This document shows positions 33,824 through 42,796 of a stretch of 64,000 nt of DNA, one piece after another. Every line of letters begins with the position of its first letter. The first letter of the stretch is position 1. Origin of the DNA: Lysinibacillus telephonicus. GTDB taxonomy: Bacteria; Bacillota; Bacilli; Bacillales_A; Planococcaceae. The notes under the pieces were generated by a model that was given only the letters and a program-made list of their open reading frames with translations, made no database searches and was not told the origin of the DNA. Location: positions 27,284 to 91,283 of the forward strand of contig NZ_RXNR01000011.1 in assembly GCF_003966145.1 (NCBI RefSeq), in the 5' to 3' direction. Made by a program: the position numbers and the translations under genes.

Positions 33824-34008
33824 TAAACCTCGGGAAGGTGAGACTCCAACCCGAGGCATAACGATCTGTCCTTTGCCTGCCACGCAAACTTAATGTGAAA
33901 CCGATTACCTTTAACCTGTTACTTTGTGACCTTTAACTAATAACCAACTATAGTAAAAGCCCACAAGACTTGATTAATAGTAATCTTAATTTTGACAGAC
34001 GTTATGTT

Positions 34009-34042
34009 AGAAGCCGCCTCAAATTGAGACGGCTTCTTTTTA
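34009..34042. terminator. Bidirectional terminator
   Basis: AGAAGCCGCCTC faces GAGACGGCTTCT with T residues beyond, between convergent genes. Confidence 0.85.
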
Positions 34043-34043
34043 A

Positions 34044-34958
34044 TTATTCAACCCCAGGTAATACCCTTAATATTTTTAAATCTGCATCTAAAATAGCATC
34101 TACCCCTAATGGCAATGCTATGTTTGGTTCACAATGTCCTATCATAAATCCTGTAACAACGGGTTTTTTAAGCGGTTTTAAATATTCTTCAAAAATGTTC
34201 CACACATCTTCTATTTGTGCTCCATCCTCAAGCTCTGAAAAATTGCCTATTACAAAACCAGCCGCCTCATCCAGCTTCCGTGCAAGGCGGAGCTGATTAA
34301 GCATGCCGTCTATTTTTTGCAGAGGCTCCCCAATATCTTCAAATAACAGAATCTTGCCTTTTGCATCAAATTCAAATTTTGTCCCTAATGTACTTACTAG
34401 CCGATGCAAGTTTCCACCTGTTAATTCCCCACGGGCAGACCCTGGCACAATTGTTTGAAGAGGGGAAATATTTGCATCGTATTGAATTTCAAATGGTATG
34501 AAAAGCTGTTGGAACATTTTTTTCGATAGCTCTGAAAAATGATTTGATCCAACTGATGACAGCATTGGTCCATGGAACGTTACGATATTTGAATATTCCT
34601 GAAAAGCGTTGTGGAAATATGTTATATCTGAAAATCCCCAAAAGATTTTAGGGTTTTCGGTAAGCAGCTGGTAATCTATACGGTCTGCAATACGGGCAGC
34701 CCCGTAGCCGCCTCTTAAACAAAAAATCGCCTTTATTTCAGGATCTTGTATCATTTTATGTAAATCATTTAGCCGTTCCTCATCTGTTCCTGATAAATAG
34801 TTGCCTGTTAGTCCAACTGTTTCGCCTAATTTATAACGAAGTCCGAGTGATTCTAAAAACTCCAGCTTTTCTGGCAGCTTTTCCATCGCAAGCGGGCTAC
34901 TTAACGCCACTACGCCTACTGTATCCCCAATATTTAATCGCTTTGGTCGAATTTTCAT
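34044..34958 (-). CDS. LD-carboxypeptidase (peptidase S66, MccF/LdcA family)
   Basis: A 304-residue serine peptidase that removes the terminal D-residue from murein tetrapeptides or hydrolyses microcin-type conjugates. The nucleophile Ser is in FWGFSDITYFHNAF (about residue 108), with the catalytic Glu region in LLFEDIGEPLQKIDGML and the His in TGFMIGHCEPNIALPLG. The N-terminal RLNIGDTVGVVALSSP is the family start. Single gene, no signal peptide, so cytoplasmic murein recycling or resistance is likely. Confidence 0.9.
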   Translation of the reverse strand: MKIRPKRLNIGDTVGVVALSSPLAMEKLPEKLEFLESLGLRYKLGETVGLTGNYLSGTDEERLNDLHKMIQDPEIKAIFCLRGGYGAARIADRIDYQLLTENPKIFWGFSDITYFHNAFQEYSNIVTFHGPMLSSVGSNHFSELSKKMFQQLFIPFEIQYDANISPLQTIVPGSARGELTGGNLHRLVSTLGTKFEFDAKGKILLFEDIGEPLQKIDGMLNQLRLARKLDEAAGFVIGNFSELEDGAQIEDVWNIFEEYLKPLKKPVVTGFMIGHCEPNIALPLGVDAILDADLKILRVLPGVE

Positions 34959-35039
34959 TTATACTTCCCCCTGACTTTGATAAAAAGATTGTACCATATC
35001 AATTACTTATCAGCGTAATTACTCAGCGTCCTAAGCTTC

Positions 35040-35091
35040 GGTACAAAATTTATTTGTACCTGTTTGGGCTTTGATACAGATTATTTGTATC
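35040..35091. promoter_or_regulatory. Two tandem palindromes between LD-carboxypeptidase and EamA genes
   Basis: GGTACAAA-N5-TTTGTACC (35040-35060, perfect) is followed by GATACAG-N5-TTGTATC (35073-35091, six of seven pairs). Centres are about 32 bases apart, three helical turns. They share RTACAnnnnnnnTGTAYC symmetry and look like paired operators for a GntR- or MerR-type regulator. Confidence 0.5.
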
Positions 35092-35220
35092 TACAACCAA
35101 CGTCTTCTATGGTGAGGTATAAAATAACTCTTTCTAAACTATTCCGAAATATGAAAATGGCGTTGAACAAGCAATTACTGTATCGCTATAATAAATATAT
35201 TAAATTGAAGGAGTTTTTGT

Positions 35221-36099
35221 ATGAAATTCCCACCATATATTTTACTAATATTAGCGACCATTCTTTGGGGAGGAAATTTTGTAATTGGGCGCGCGGTAAC
35301 AGGTGAAATTCCTCCGTTTACCCTTGCCTTTTTAAGATGGTGTCTAGCATTTCTCGTATTCTTTCCTCTTGCTTTTAAGCATGCTAAACGAGATTGGCCA
35401 AAATTCAAAGGGCATTGGAAGATTGTTCTTGTCCTTGCATTAACAGGAGTGGCAGCTTTTAATACACTTGTTTATATTGGTGTTTATTCAACTACTTCCA
35501 TAAATGCTTCCTTAATGAACTCAACAACACCTATCTTTATTTATATTCTTTCCTTTATTTTTTTAAAAGAACGTTTATCCAGAAATCAAATGATTGGAAC
35601 TGCTATCTCACTTTTAGGAGTTACTTTTATTCTTTCAGGAGGTTCATTGGAAAGTCTACAGCAATTTACATTTAATAAAGGGGATTTAATTGTTATTGTA
35701 GCTGTTTTCTGTTGGAGTATTTATTCGTTATTAGTTAAACAATACGCTGATCGATTGCCAGGTTTTTCAACATTTTTAGTAAGTATTGCAATCGGTGCAC
35801 TAATGCTATTGCCATTCGCAATTTATGAGCATATTACATTAGATAGTCCAATCATTTGGTCTGTTAAAACAATAGGGGCAGTCTTTTATGTAGGCATTTT
35901 AGCATCCATCGTTGCTTTTTTAAGTTGGAACTACGGCGTTATTCAAATTGGTGCAAATCGTGCAAGCATTTATTTAAATTTCATCCCATTTTTTTCAGCG
36001 ATATTTGCCACTGTTTTCATAGGAGAACAACTTAAGCTTGCCCAAGTAATAGGGGGACTGGCTGTAATTGGCGGGGTTATATTAACGAATCGAAACTAA
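35221..36099 (+). CDS. EamA/DMT-family transporter
   Basis: A 292-residue inner-membrane transporter with ten predicted helices arranged as two EamA repeats: LILATILWGGNFVIGRAV begins the first and GDLIVIVAVFCWSIYSLLVKQ the second, each with the conserved PP/F and helix-ending features. The family exports metabolites such as amino acids or drugs. ATG 35221 follows GAAGGAG. The tandem palindromes upstream suggest it is inducible. Substrate is unknown. Confidence 0.9.
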   Translation: MKFPPYILLILATILWGGNFVIGRAVTGEIPPFTLAFLRWCLAFLVFFPLAFKHAKRDWPKFKGHWKIVLVLALTGVAAFNTLVYIGVYSTTSINASLMNSTTPIFIYILSFIFLKERLSRNQMIGTAISLLGVTFILSGGSLESLQQFTFNKGDLIVIVAVFCWSIYSLLVKQYADRLPGFSTFLVSIAIGALMLLPFAIYEHITLDSPIIWSVKTIGAVFYVGILASIVAFLSWNYGVIQIGANRASIYLNFIPFFSAIFATVFIGEQLKLAQVIGGLAVIGGVILTNRN

Positions 36100-36145
36100 A
36101 AAATGTCCCAAAAGTATAGATTTGAATACTTTCGGGACATTTTTT
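36100..36145. terminator. Bidirectional terminator
   Basis: AAAATGTCCC faces GGGACATTTT, with T run on both strands, between the convergent EamA and surface-protein genes. Confidence 0.85.
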
Positions 36146-36170
36146 GATGGAGAATAAAAACTTCTACTTT

Positions 36171-37577
36171 TTATTCTCCTTTTTCTTTTCCATTGCCTTT
36201 ACTTTCCTTTTCTGCTTTTTTCTCCGATTCTTTATTTTGCTGTTCTTGTTGTTTTACAGCTTTTTCACTTTCCTTTTCTGCTTGTTTTGCTGCAGCTTCA
36301 GCTTGTTTTTCTTGTGCTTTATTAATTTTCTCTTGTTGCTTTGCTTCTTGTTCTGCTTGTTTTTCTTGTGCTTTTTTTGCAGCTTCAAGCTGTTTTTCTT
36401 CCGCTTTTTTTGCGGCTTCAAGTTGTTTTTCTTCCGCTTTTTTTACAGCTTCTGCTTGCTTCCTTGCAGCCTCTAGTTGGTTTTCCTCAGCCTTTTTCAC
36501 AGCTTCAGCTTGTTTTTCTGCTGCTTTCTTCTGAGCCTCTACAGCTTTTTGTTGTTTCTCGGTATTAACAGTTGATTCATTCGTTGTTTCTTGATTTGAA
36601 GTTGCAGCTTCAGCATCATTATCAATTTCATTTTCTTCTACAATTACTTCTTTATTTTCAACGTCCACATTTTCTTCTAAGCTTTTTTCATCAGTAGTAG
36701 CTTCAAGCTCTTCACTTTTCTTTTCAGCTTTTTTTGCTTGCTTAGTTAATTCTTTATTTATTTTCTTTTCAAGCTTTTCTTGTGCTTTTTCGATATTTTT
36801 TGCAATTGCTTCTTTCGCTTTAGGGTTTTCTATTTTTTCTAAAACGGCTTGTAAAGCAATGATATTTGCAGCGAATTTAGTTTCTAGCTCAGAACCTTCT
36901 GAATCAGCGTCTTCTTCTGCAGCTGTCTCTTCAGTATTTTCACTTCCTTCTTCCTCAACTTCTTGTTCTGCTTCTTTTTCTTCTTCATATTTTTCTAAAG
37001 CTAGTTCTTGCTGTTCTAATGCTTTTTCTAGTAATTCACTAGCTAACTCTTCCTCACCGTCTGCAAGTAATGCCTCTGCTTCTGCAATACGTTCTTCTGC
37101 AAAAGATGCTAGTAGCTCTGATTCTTTTACATCATCAAATGTAAGTGCCAATTGGACATTTTCCTTTAATTTTTTCATAAAATAAAAAAAGTCGCCTGGT
37201 ATTAAAGAAGGTTCTTCTTCAATTTTTTCAGTATCTTCGCTTTCCTCTACTACTGGTTCACCATCTGTTTCTTCGTTAGTTCCTTCTTCAGTCTCGTTTG
37301 TAACTTTTGGTTCAGATTCAACTTTACTTAATGAATCTTCGTTTACATCTTCAACAGTTTTAGAATCATCGATAGTATCTTCTGTTGTTTGTTGTTCCTC
37401 GGAAGGTGCAACTTCCTTAACTTCTTTTTCTTCTACAACTTGCTCTTCAACTTGTTGTTGAGTAACTGGTTGCTCTTCATTTGCCAATGCCTGTCCACTT
37501 CCAAAAGCAAACGCCGTTGCCATTACACTTGTAGCCAACACATTTCTGAAATTACTAGTAAAATACTTTTTTGACAT
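36171..37577 (-). CDS. Secreted DUF5667-type protein with long charged coiled coil, under c-di-GMP control
   Basis: A 468-residue exported protein. The signal peptide is VLATSVMATAFAFGSGQALA, cleaved before NEEQ. Residues about 40-120 are an acidic low-complexity linker, followed by a DUF5667-like helical domain (PGDFFYFMKKLKENVQLALTF; ESELLASFAEERIAEAEALL). The last 130 residues are K/A/E/Q repeats of the type KKAEEKQLEAA, a predicted coiled coil. No LPXTG motif or transmembrane anchor is seen, so attachment would rely on charge or on the coil. A c-di-GMP-I aptamer lies in its leader, so a role in matrix, adhesion or cell-wall association is inferred. Confidence 0.82.
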   Translation of the reverse strand: MSKKYFTSNFRNVLATSVMATAFAFGSGQALANEEQPVTQQQVEEQVVEEKEVKEVAPSEEQQTTEDTIDDSKTVEDVNEDSLSKVESEPKVTNETEEGTNEETDGEPVVEESEDTEKIEEEPSLIPGDFFYFMKKLKENVQLALTFDDVKESELLASFAEERIAEAEALLADGEEELASELLEKALEQQELALEKYEEEKEAEQEVEEEGSENTEETAAEEDADSEGSELETKFAANIIALQAVLEKIENPKAKEAIAKNIEKAQEKLEKKINKELTKQAKKAEKKSEELEATTDEKSLEENVDVENKEVIVEENEIDNDAEAATSNQETTNESTVNTEKQQKAVEAQKKAAEKQAEAVKKAEENQLEAARKQAEAVKKAEEKQLEAAKKAEEKQLEAAKKAQEKQAEQEAKQQEKINKAQEKQAEAAAKQAEKESEKAVKQQEQQNKESEKKAEKESKGNGKEKGE

Positions 37578-37654
37578 AAAAAAATCCCTCCAAAATTTAT
37601 TAGGGAAGAATTTTGATAGACTCGGGTATTATCTGAGTAGCTTCTCCATTCTTC

Positions 37655-37738
37655 ATTTGGCAGCCCAGCCATCTTTGTATAATTACGGAAGATCTGTGAC
37701 TTTGCGTCTCTACCTTTCGATAGATTTGCCTTTTTCAA
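37655..37738 (-). ncRNA. Cyclic-di-GMP-I (GEMM) riboswitch
   Basis: Read on the minus strand the leader contains AGGCAAATCTATCGAAAGGT, then GACGCAAAGTCAC, and finally AAGATGGCTGGGCTGCC. These match the GEMM-I consensus: the GCAAA bulge, GAAA tetraloop, GACGCAAAGCCAC core and the closing GGCUGGGNUGCC. The downstream part can fold TCCCT against the AGGGA of the ribosome site just before the start codon, so control of translation is plausible. Confidence 0.95.
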
Positions 37739-37764
37739 ATGAGGAACAATATTCCGTTCTCATT

Positions 37765-37795
37765 ATCTAATTAAAATATACTTTATAGTTAAAAG
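37765..37795 (-). promoter_or_regulatory. Probable promoter of the riboswitch transcript
   Basis: On the minus strand TTTAAC and TAGATA are separated by about 18 AT-rich bases, roughly 30 bases before the aptamer. The -35 match is moderate. Confidence 0.4.
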
Positions 37796-37967
37796 GATGA
37801 CTATAAATATTTTTTACTATATCTTTCACATCCTTTTCCTATATTCTTTAAAAAGCTAAAACCTTTTTTAACTGGATAGTGTGTTTGCAAAATTTATGTA
37901 TTTCTATTAACTTTCTATTTTTTTGAACTAGCTTTTAAATTTGTGACAATGGTTCCTTTTTTACATT

Positions 37968-37985
37968 TTATACTTTATAGTATAA
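37968..37985. promoter_or_regulatory. Inverted repeat TTATACT-N4-AGTATAA, operator candidate
   Basis: A perfect 7-bp inverted repeat 92 bases before the HTH regulator gene. An almost identical one with the same spacing lies before the ferredoxin-NADP reductase gene at 42800-42817. Confidence 0.55.
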
Positions 37986-38077
37986 TAAATAAGTAGTGTG
38001 GTAGTTCCCAACCCATTTTATAGTTTAATCAGGTTTAAATCATCGTATGGATTTACTTAAGAATTGAGGTGAATTGT

Positions 38078-38707
38078 ATGATAAAAGCTAAAATCAATAC
38101 TAGAGATCGTATTTTAGAGCTGCTGAAAAAAGAAGTTTCATTGTCAGTTAATGAACTAACAGAGCTATTAAATATTACTCATATGGCTGTTAGAAAGCAT
38201 CTAATTGTTTTAGAAAATGAAGGACTTGTTAAATCTACTGAAACTAAACAATCAATGGGTCGACCACTTCAAGTTTACTCATTGACAGATAAAGGGGATC
38301 AAATTTTCCCTAAAAACTACGAGGGAATAACACTTGAGTTTCTTAGGGATATAGAAGAACTTCATGGTGAGAAATCCATCCAGCTTTTGTTCGAGAGAAG
38401 AGAAAATCGACTTACTCAAGAATACAAAAATCGAATGAACAATAAATCAATAACTGAAAAAATTGATGAACTTGTTAACATACAAAATGAAAAAGGTTAT
38501 ATGGCAAATGTTACCCAATTAGATAACCAAACCTTTGAGTTGATTGAATATAACTGCCCTATCTATTCTGTTGCACAGGAGTTTAAAATGGCTTGCCGTT
38601 GTGAGACAGAAATGTTTAAAAATGTACTGGACACGGATCAAGTTCGCCGAGTTTGTTGTAAAACAGACGGAGATGATCATTGTAAATTCAAACTGAAATT
38701 TAATTAA
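38078..38707 (+). CDS. Cysteine-rich helix-turn-helix transcriptional regulator (COG2345, SufR-like)
   Basis: A 209-residue regulator. The N-terminal winged helix reads LELLKKEVSLSVNELTELLN, ITHMAVRKHLIVLENEGLV and ends GRPLQVYSLTDKG. The C-terminal domain has spaced cysteines in IEYNCPIYSV, KMACRCETEMF and RRVCCKTDGDDHCKFKL, the arrangement by which SufR-type proteins hold an iron-sulfur cluster. ATG 38078 was chosen because TGAGGTG precedes it by seven bases. A perfect inverted repeat upstream suggests autoregulation; a twin repeat before the ferredoxin reductase gene suggests a target. Confidence 0.85.
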   Translation: MIKAKINTRDRILELLKKEVSLSVNELTELLNITHMAVRKHLIVLENEGLVKSTETKQSMGRPLQVYSLTDKGDQIFPKNYEGITLEFLRDIEELHGEKSIQLLFERRENRLTQEYKNRMNNKSITEKIDELVNIQNEKGYMANVTQLDNQTFELIEYNCPIYSVAQEFKMACRCETEMFKNVLDTDQVRRVCCKTDGDDHCKFKLKFN

Positions 38708-38760
38708 ATATAATACCTAATTAAATTTAGTGATCCTTAATCCACCTATAATTCCCAATT

Positions 38761-38799
38761 AAGAGAAGTGAGTATGTCATTTAAATACTCACTTCTCTT
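38761..38799. terminator. Strong hairpin between convergent regulator genes
   Basis: A perfect 15-bp stem (AAGAGAAGTGAGTAT facing ATACTCACTTCTCTT) with only a weak T tract. Confidence 0.75.
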
Positions 38800-38846
38800 A
38801 CATTTTGCAGCCTCTTATTCTTTTTTAGGAGCAGGGAAAACAAATA

Positions 38847-39563
38847 CTATAGTTTTTGTACCAGCTGAGTTCGATTACTTACATCGTATTTTTCATAAAT
38901 ATTTTGCAAGTGTTTCTTTACTGTATTAATAGAGATATGCAATTCTTTAGCTATTGCTGAATTAGTCCACCCTTTTTTAACTAAAATCGCAACATCTTGT
39001 TCTCTTTCGGAAAGAAGACCAATACCATTTTTATTATTAAATTGGTGTTGAAGTACAGATGCTATAACATCTGATACTAGGCGTAATGTCATGCAATCAT
39101 TTGCTGTAAATTTATAAGAATCTTTTTTTTGAGCCATTCCTATAACTCCGACAAAAACTCCTTGATGAAGTAATGCTACTACTAGTTCATCATGATATCC
39201 ATATTCCTTCATAAACTCACTGTAAAAAAGAGATTTCTCATACTGTTTAGGTGTCATAAGATCAACTAATCGAATAGCTCTTTTTTCACGAAACAAATTA
39301 ACATTTTTATTCGGATGTAATAAGTCATAATGATGATATTCAGCAAGATAGTCTATTAATGCTCTATCACTAAGCTTGTAATTAATAGGATCCCTTAAAT
39401 TCCCATTATCGTCTGCATACCAAAAAATAGTTTGATCATACCCAAAAATGTCAGCTAGTTTATGCTGAATGTGTAAGCGTATATTTTCCACTGGATAAGC
39501 AATTTCGGACGAAAAATGGATAATTCTTTCGTATTCCTTAGCTGTCAAACTATGACTAGTCAT
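38847..39563 (-). CDS. LuxR-family transcriptional regulator with GAF-like sensor domain
   Basis: A 238-residue regulator. Residues about 15-165 look like a GAF-type ligand domain ([20 protein letters not shown] to [20 protein letters not shown]). The C-terminal LuxR helix-turn-helix is [20 protein letters not shown] followed by [19 protein letters not shown]. It has no receiver domain, so a small ligand rather than phosphorylation is likely. It is divergent from the class II deacetylase gene, with an ACCCACTTGGGT palindrome between them, so it probably regulates that gene. Confidence 0.87.
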   Translation of the reverse strand: MTSHSLTAKEYERIIHFSSEIAYPVENIRLHIQHKLADIFGYDQTIFWYADDNGNLRDPINYKLSDRALIDYLAEYHHYDLLHPNKNVNLFREKRAIRLVDLMTPKQYEKSLFYSEFMKEYGYHDELVVALLHQGVFVGVIGMAQKKDSYKFTANDCMTLRLVSDVIASVLQHQFNNKNGIGLLSEREQDVAILVKKGWTNSAIAKELHISINTVKKHLQNIYEKYDVSNRTQLVQKL

Positions 39564-39636
39564 AATTTCCCTCCTTATTAATCTCCTAATTATATATATT
39601 TCTGTAGTTTAAATGTTATGAATATTCTATAAAATC

Positions 39637-39648
39637 ACCCACTTGGGT
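39637..39648. promoter_or_regulatory. Palindrome ACCCACTTGGGT in divergent promoter region
   Basis: ACCCA and TGGGT arms around CT lie between the divergent LuxR-type regulator and class II deacetylase genes, a likely binding site of the regulator. Confidence 0.45.
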
Positions 39649-39720
39649 AATAGTAAGTTTCTAATAAAAATATTTTAATGGAAATAGCAATAATAAAAAT
39701 TAAAGGTGGAGGGATTATAT

Positions 39721-40842
39721 TTGAAGAAGACGGCATTTATTTATGATGAAAAGTATTTCTGGCATGATACTGGGAATGGTGCTTTATTTATGCCCCCTGG
39801 TGGTTATATCGAAACTGATGTTCATTCGGAAAATCCCGCAACAAAACGACGCTTTAAAAATCTACTTGAAGTAAGCGGATTAATGGATAAGTTAATCCAG
39901 ATTAAACCTCGACCAGCTACTGTTGAGGAAATAAAATTCTATCATCCTGAAACGTATATAAATAAAGTGAAGGAACTAAGTGACGCTGGTTTTGGAGATG
40001 CAGGTGCACTAGCACTGGTAGGTAAAGGCTCTTATGAAATCGCTTTATTATCAGCTGGTGGAGCAATTACAGCAGTTGAATCTGTAGTAAAAGGCGAAGT
40101 TGATAACGCTTATGCTTTGACGCGTCCCCCAGGTCATCACGCTGAGGCAGAGCTAGGAATGGGATTCTGTTTATTCAATAATGTTGCAATTGCTGCTAAG
40201 TACGCTCGTAATATACTTGGTCTAGAAAGAATAATGATTATCGACTGGGATGTACATCATGGAAACGGTACAGAATCAGCTTTCTATGACGATCCAAACG
40301 TATTATTCATTTCTCTGCATCAAGAACGTTTATATCCACCTGGACGTGGAAATCGCGAAGATATAGGTAAGGGAAATGGTATTGGTCGAAATGTAAACAT
40401 CCCTCTTCCAGCTGGGACAGGGAATGCAGGGTATATGCATGCATTAAAAGAAATAGTAGAGCCAATTGCTGATCAATTTAAACCAGATTTAATATTAATA
40501 TCTGCTGGACAAGATGCTAGCGTGTTTGATCCACTTGCTCGAATGATGGTAAATGCAGAAGGATACAGACAAATGACAAGCTTTATGCTTAATTTAGCTG
40601 AAAAACATTGTAATGGAAAACTTGTTGCTTGCCACGAAGGTGGATATAGTGCCGCATATGTACCGTTTTGCTCACTAGCTATTGTAGAAGAATTAAGTGG
40701 AAATCGAACAGATGTTGAAGATCCATTTATAGAAGGATTTAAAGATCTTCCAATCGAAGAATTATTTGATATTCAAAAGGAGTACATTGCTAAAGTTAAA
40801 GAAGTTCAATCTGCTTATTGGAATTTAACTGTAGAAGCCTAA
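39721..40842 (+). CDS. Class II histone deacetylase-family amidohydrolase
   Basis: A 373-residue zinc deacetylase of the arginase/HDAC fold. Active-site motifs are LTRPPGHHAE (His pair), MIIDWDVHHGNGTES (Asp-x-His zinc ligands), LISAGQDAS (zinc Asp) and CHEGGYSAAY. Bacterial members deacetylate acetylpolyamines or acetyl-lysine. The start is TTG 39721 (MKKTAFIYDEKYFWHD), with GGTGGAGGG seven bases upstream; an upstream GTG falls inside this site. It is divergently paired with a LuxR-type regulator and ended by a terminator. Confidence 0.9.
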   Translation: MKKTAFIYDEKYFWHDTGNGALFMPPGGYIETDVHSENPATKRRFKNLLEVSGLMDKLIQIKPRPATVEEIKFYHPETYINKVKELSDAGFGDAGALALVGKGSYEIALLSAGGAITAVESVVKGEVDNAYALTRPPGHHAEAELGMGFCLFNNVAIAAKYARNILGLERIMIIDWDVHHGNGTESAFYDDPNVLFISLHQERLYPPGRGNREDIGKGNGIGRNVNIPLPAGTGNAGYMHALKEIVEPIADQFKPDLILISAGQDASVFDPLARMMVNAEGYRQMTSFMLNLAEKHCNGKLVACHEGGYSAAYVPFCSLAIVEELSGNRTDVEDPFIEGFKDLPIEELFDIQKEYIAKVKEVQSAYWNLTVEA

Positions 40843-40847
40843 AAATT

Positions 40848-40892
40848 GGAGGAGAAACTCTTATGTTGAGAGTTTCTTCTTTTTATTTTTTA
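40848..40892 (+). terminator. Terminator of the deacetylase gene
   Basis: GGAGAAACTCT faces AGAGTTTCTTC, followed by TTTTTATTTTTT. Confidence 0.8.
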
Positions 40893-40925
40893 TCAATTAG
40901 ACTACTGAAAACAATTTCATAAACA

Positions 40926-40978
40926 AAAAGGCTTACTTCTAAGTAAATTACCCTTTAGAAGTAAGCCTTAATTTTTTT
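40926..40978. terminator. Bidirectional terminator
   Basis: AAGGCTTACTTCTAA faces TTAGAAGTAAGCCTT, closing the nitroreductase transcript on the minus strand. Confidence 0.85.
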
Positions 40979-40991
40979 ACAGAACTGACTA

Positions 40992-41588
40992 TTAAACTAG
41001 CTTATCAAAATCATTTTCGCTTGATAGCCATGTCGTCACTTCATTTAAATCTCTTCTTTTTCCTTCTGGAACTGTTCTTTTAGGATGGCCAAAATAAAGA
41101 AACCCTAAAATTTCACCATCTTCAGATATCTTAAAAAGCTCCTTCATTAATGGATCATAAGTAGGTTTACCTGTTCTCCAATACCCTCCAAGCCCAAGCC
41201 CATGAGCAGCTAACAGCATATTTTGAATTGCTGCATAAACAGCCCCATATTCTTCCTGGATAAATGCTTTTGGATTATCACTAGGTTCAACTGCTACAGC
41301 TATGATTAGTGGAGCACGAAAAGGCTTTTCAATAATTTTCGTAAGTTTTTTCTGGTTTGATTCACTTGAAGAATCATCCATATTCTTTTCTTCAATTTTT
41401 GCAAGTGTTTTCCCTAATCGCAGCCGGCTATCACCTATTAATACGAAAAACTTCCACGGTTCTGTTCGGAAATGACTTGGTGCCCATGTTCCCGCTTCTA
41501 AAATCTTATCAATTAATTCTTTTGAGACAGGTTCATCTGAAACCAACCCAATACTTCTTCTCGTTTTTATAGCTTCTAAAACATCCAC
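40992..41588 (-). CDS. Nitroreductase family protein (YdjA-like)
   Basis: A 198-residue FMN oxidoreductase. The FMN-binding start is IKTRRSIGLVSDEPVSKELIDKILEAGTWAPSHF, seen in parts, then PWKFFVLIG, the central YAAIQNMLLAAHGLGLGGYW and the C-terminal LGFLYFGHPKR. Length and the one-domain layout fit the small YdjA group, which reduces nitro compounds and quinones with NAD(P)H as a dimer. ATG 41588 has GGGGGTG upstream. It is likely a single gene; the ferredoxin reductase gene upstream is separated by 90 bases. Confidence 0.9.
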   Translation of the reverse strand: MDVLEAIKTRRSIGLVSDEPVSKELIDKILEAGTWAPSHFRTEPWKFFVLIGDSRLRLGKTLAKIEEKNMDDSSSESNQKKLTKIIEKPFRAPLIIAVAVEPSDNPKAFIQEEYGAVYAAIQNMLLAAHGLGLGGYWRTGKPTYDPLMKELFKISEDGEILGFLYFGHPKRTVPEGKRRDLNEVTTWLSSENDFDKLV

Positions 41589-41678
41589 GCATACACCCCC
41601 ATTAAATGAGTTGCTTCTCTTTTAATATTCTAGAATACAGTAAGAGTAAAAATGCATCCTTTTAGGAAAAAACAACTT

Positions 41679-42665
41679 TTATTTAAAAATACTTGTACTG
41701 TGCAGAGGCTGAATTCTGGATGTTGGGTCCGTATAATTTTTAGCATAATTAACAGCAACAGGTGCTTCACCTAATCCTACTGCAATTAATTTTACTTTTC
41801 CTTCATAAGTTGCAATATCGCCTGCAGCATAAACACCTTCAATATTTGTTTCCATTTTTGAATTCACAATAATTGAATTTTTCTCCATTTCAAGACCCCA
41901 ATTTTTAATAGGGCCAAGTGAAGTGATGTTCCCATAGTTAACAATTACATGATCTACTTCTACCATTTCCTCAGTTCCGTCTTTAGAGACAATCGCAACT
42001 TTTTCAATTCGCTCTTCATTGCCAATAAGCTCTTTTACCACATAGGGAATTTTCACTTGTACCTTTGAATTGTATAATTTGTCTACACTGCTTTCATGAG
42101 CTTTAAATTCTGCTCTTCTATGGCATAATGTTACTTCTTCTGCGATATCATTTAACATTAATGTCCAATCCAAAGCAGAATCTCCACCACCACAAACTAA
42201 TACTTTTGAACCTTTAAAATCGTTAATATTTTTAACAGAATAATGCAGGTTTTTATTCTCGTAGTACTGTGCATTTTCAAGCGATAATTTTCTAGGCTGA
42301 AATGCCCCAATACCGCTTGTTATTAAAACTGTTTTTGTATAATGTGAACCCTTATTTGTCGTTAATTTAAAAACATCGTTCGTTTTCTCAAGCTCTAAAA
42401 CTGTTTCATTTAAACATATTTCCGGCTTTGCATACATTGCTTGATCCACGAGATTAGTGATTAGATCCTTACCTAATATCTTTGGAAAACCTCCAATATC
42501 GTATATATATTTATCCGGATAAAGCTCAGCAACCTGCCCTCCTAATTGACCTAGGCTGTCAATAATTTTCACACTCATATTACGCATACCAGCATAAAAT
42601 GTAGAAAACAAACCTGTTGGTCCGCCACCGATAATTGTTATATCAATTACTTTTTGAGTATCCAT
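41679..42665 (-). CDS. Ferredoxin/flavodoxin-NADP reductase, thioredoxin-reductase type (YumC-like)
   Basis: A 328-residue flavoprotein. FAD motif [19 protein letters not shown] (about residues 10-28), NADPH motif [11 protein letters not shown], and [18 protein letters not shown] with a C-terminal [15 protein letters not shown]. The thioredoxin-reductase redox CxxC is absent, as expected for the bacterial ferredoxin-NADP reductase type 2 (YumC). It moves electrons between NADPH and ferredoxin or flavodoxin. A 347-base upstream gap contains an inverted repeat that matches one before the cysteine-rich regulator gene, suggesting redox-controlled expression. Confidence 0.92.
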   Translation of the reverse strand: MDTQKVIDITIIGGGPTGLFSTFYAGMRNMSVKIIDSLGQLGGQVAELYPDKYIYDIGGFPKILGKDLITNLVDQAMYAKPEICLNETVLELEKTNDVFKLTTNKGSHYTKTVLITSGIGAFQPRKLSLENAQYYENKNLHYSVKNINDFKGSKVLVCGGGDSALDWTLMLNDIAEEVTLCHRRAEFKAHESSVDKLYNSKVQVKIPYVVKELIGNEERIEKVAIVSKDGTEEMVEVDHVIVNYGNITSLGPIKNWGLEMEKNSIIVNSKMETNIEGVYAAGDIATYEGKVKLIAVGLGEAPVAVNYAKNYTDPTSRIQPLHSTSIFK

Positions 42666-42796
42666 AAGCAGCTCCTTAATTTGGAAATTTTATTTAAACC
42701 ACGTTGAACTGAAAGATTTCTCATTCTTAAAAACAATTAGGACTGAACTTTTTGTTCAAGAAATAGCTAAAAGACTAGAAAACTATTTATTTCACA

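Noticed and set aside
33825..33940. Hairpin CTCGGG/CCCGAG and a repeated CCTTTAAC at 22-bp distance
   Set aside because: Only two copies of the short word and no T run; not distinguishable from chance.
36144..37185. Several long plus-strand frames opposite the surface protein
   Set aside because: They are the phenylalanine/serine/leucine-rich antisense shadows of a K/E/A-rich coding sequence.
37523..37738. Minus-strand frame of 71 codons over the surface-protein leader
   Set aside because: It reads straight through the c-di-GMP aptamer, which explains the conservation-like pattern better.
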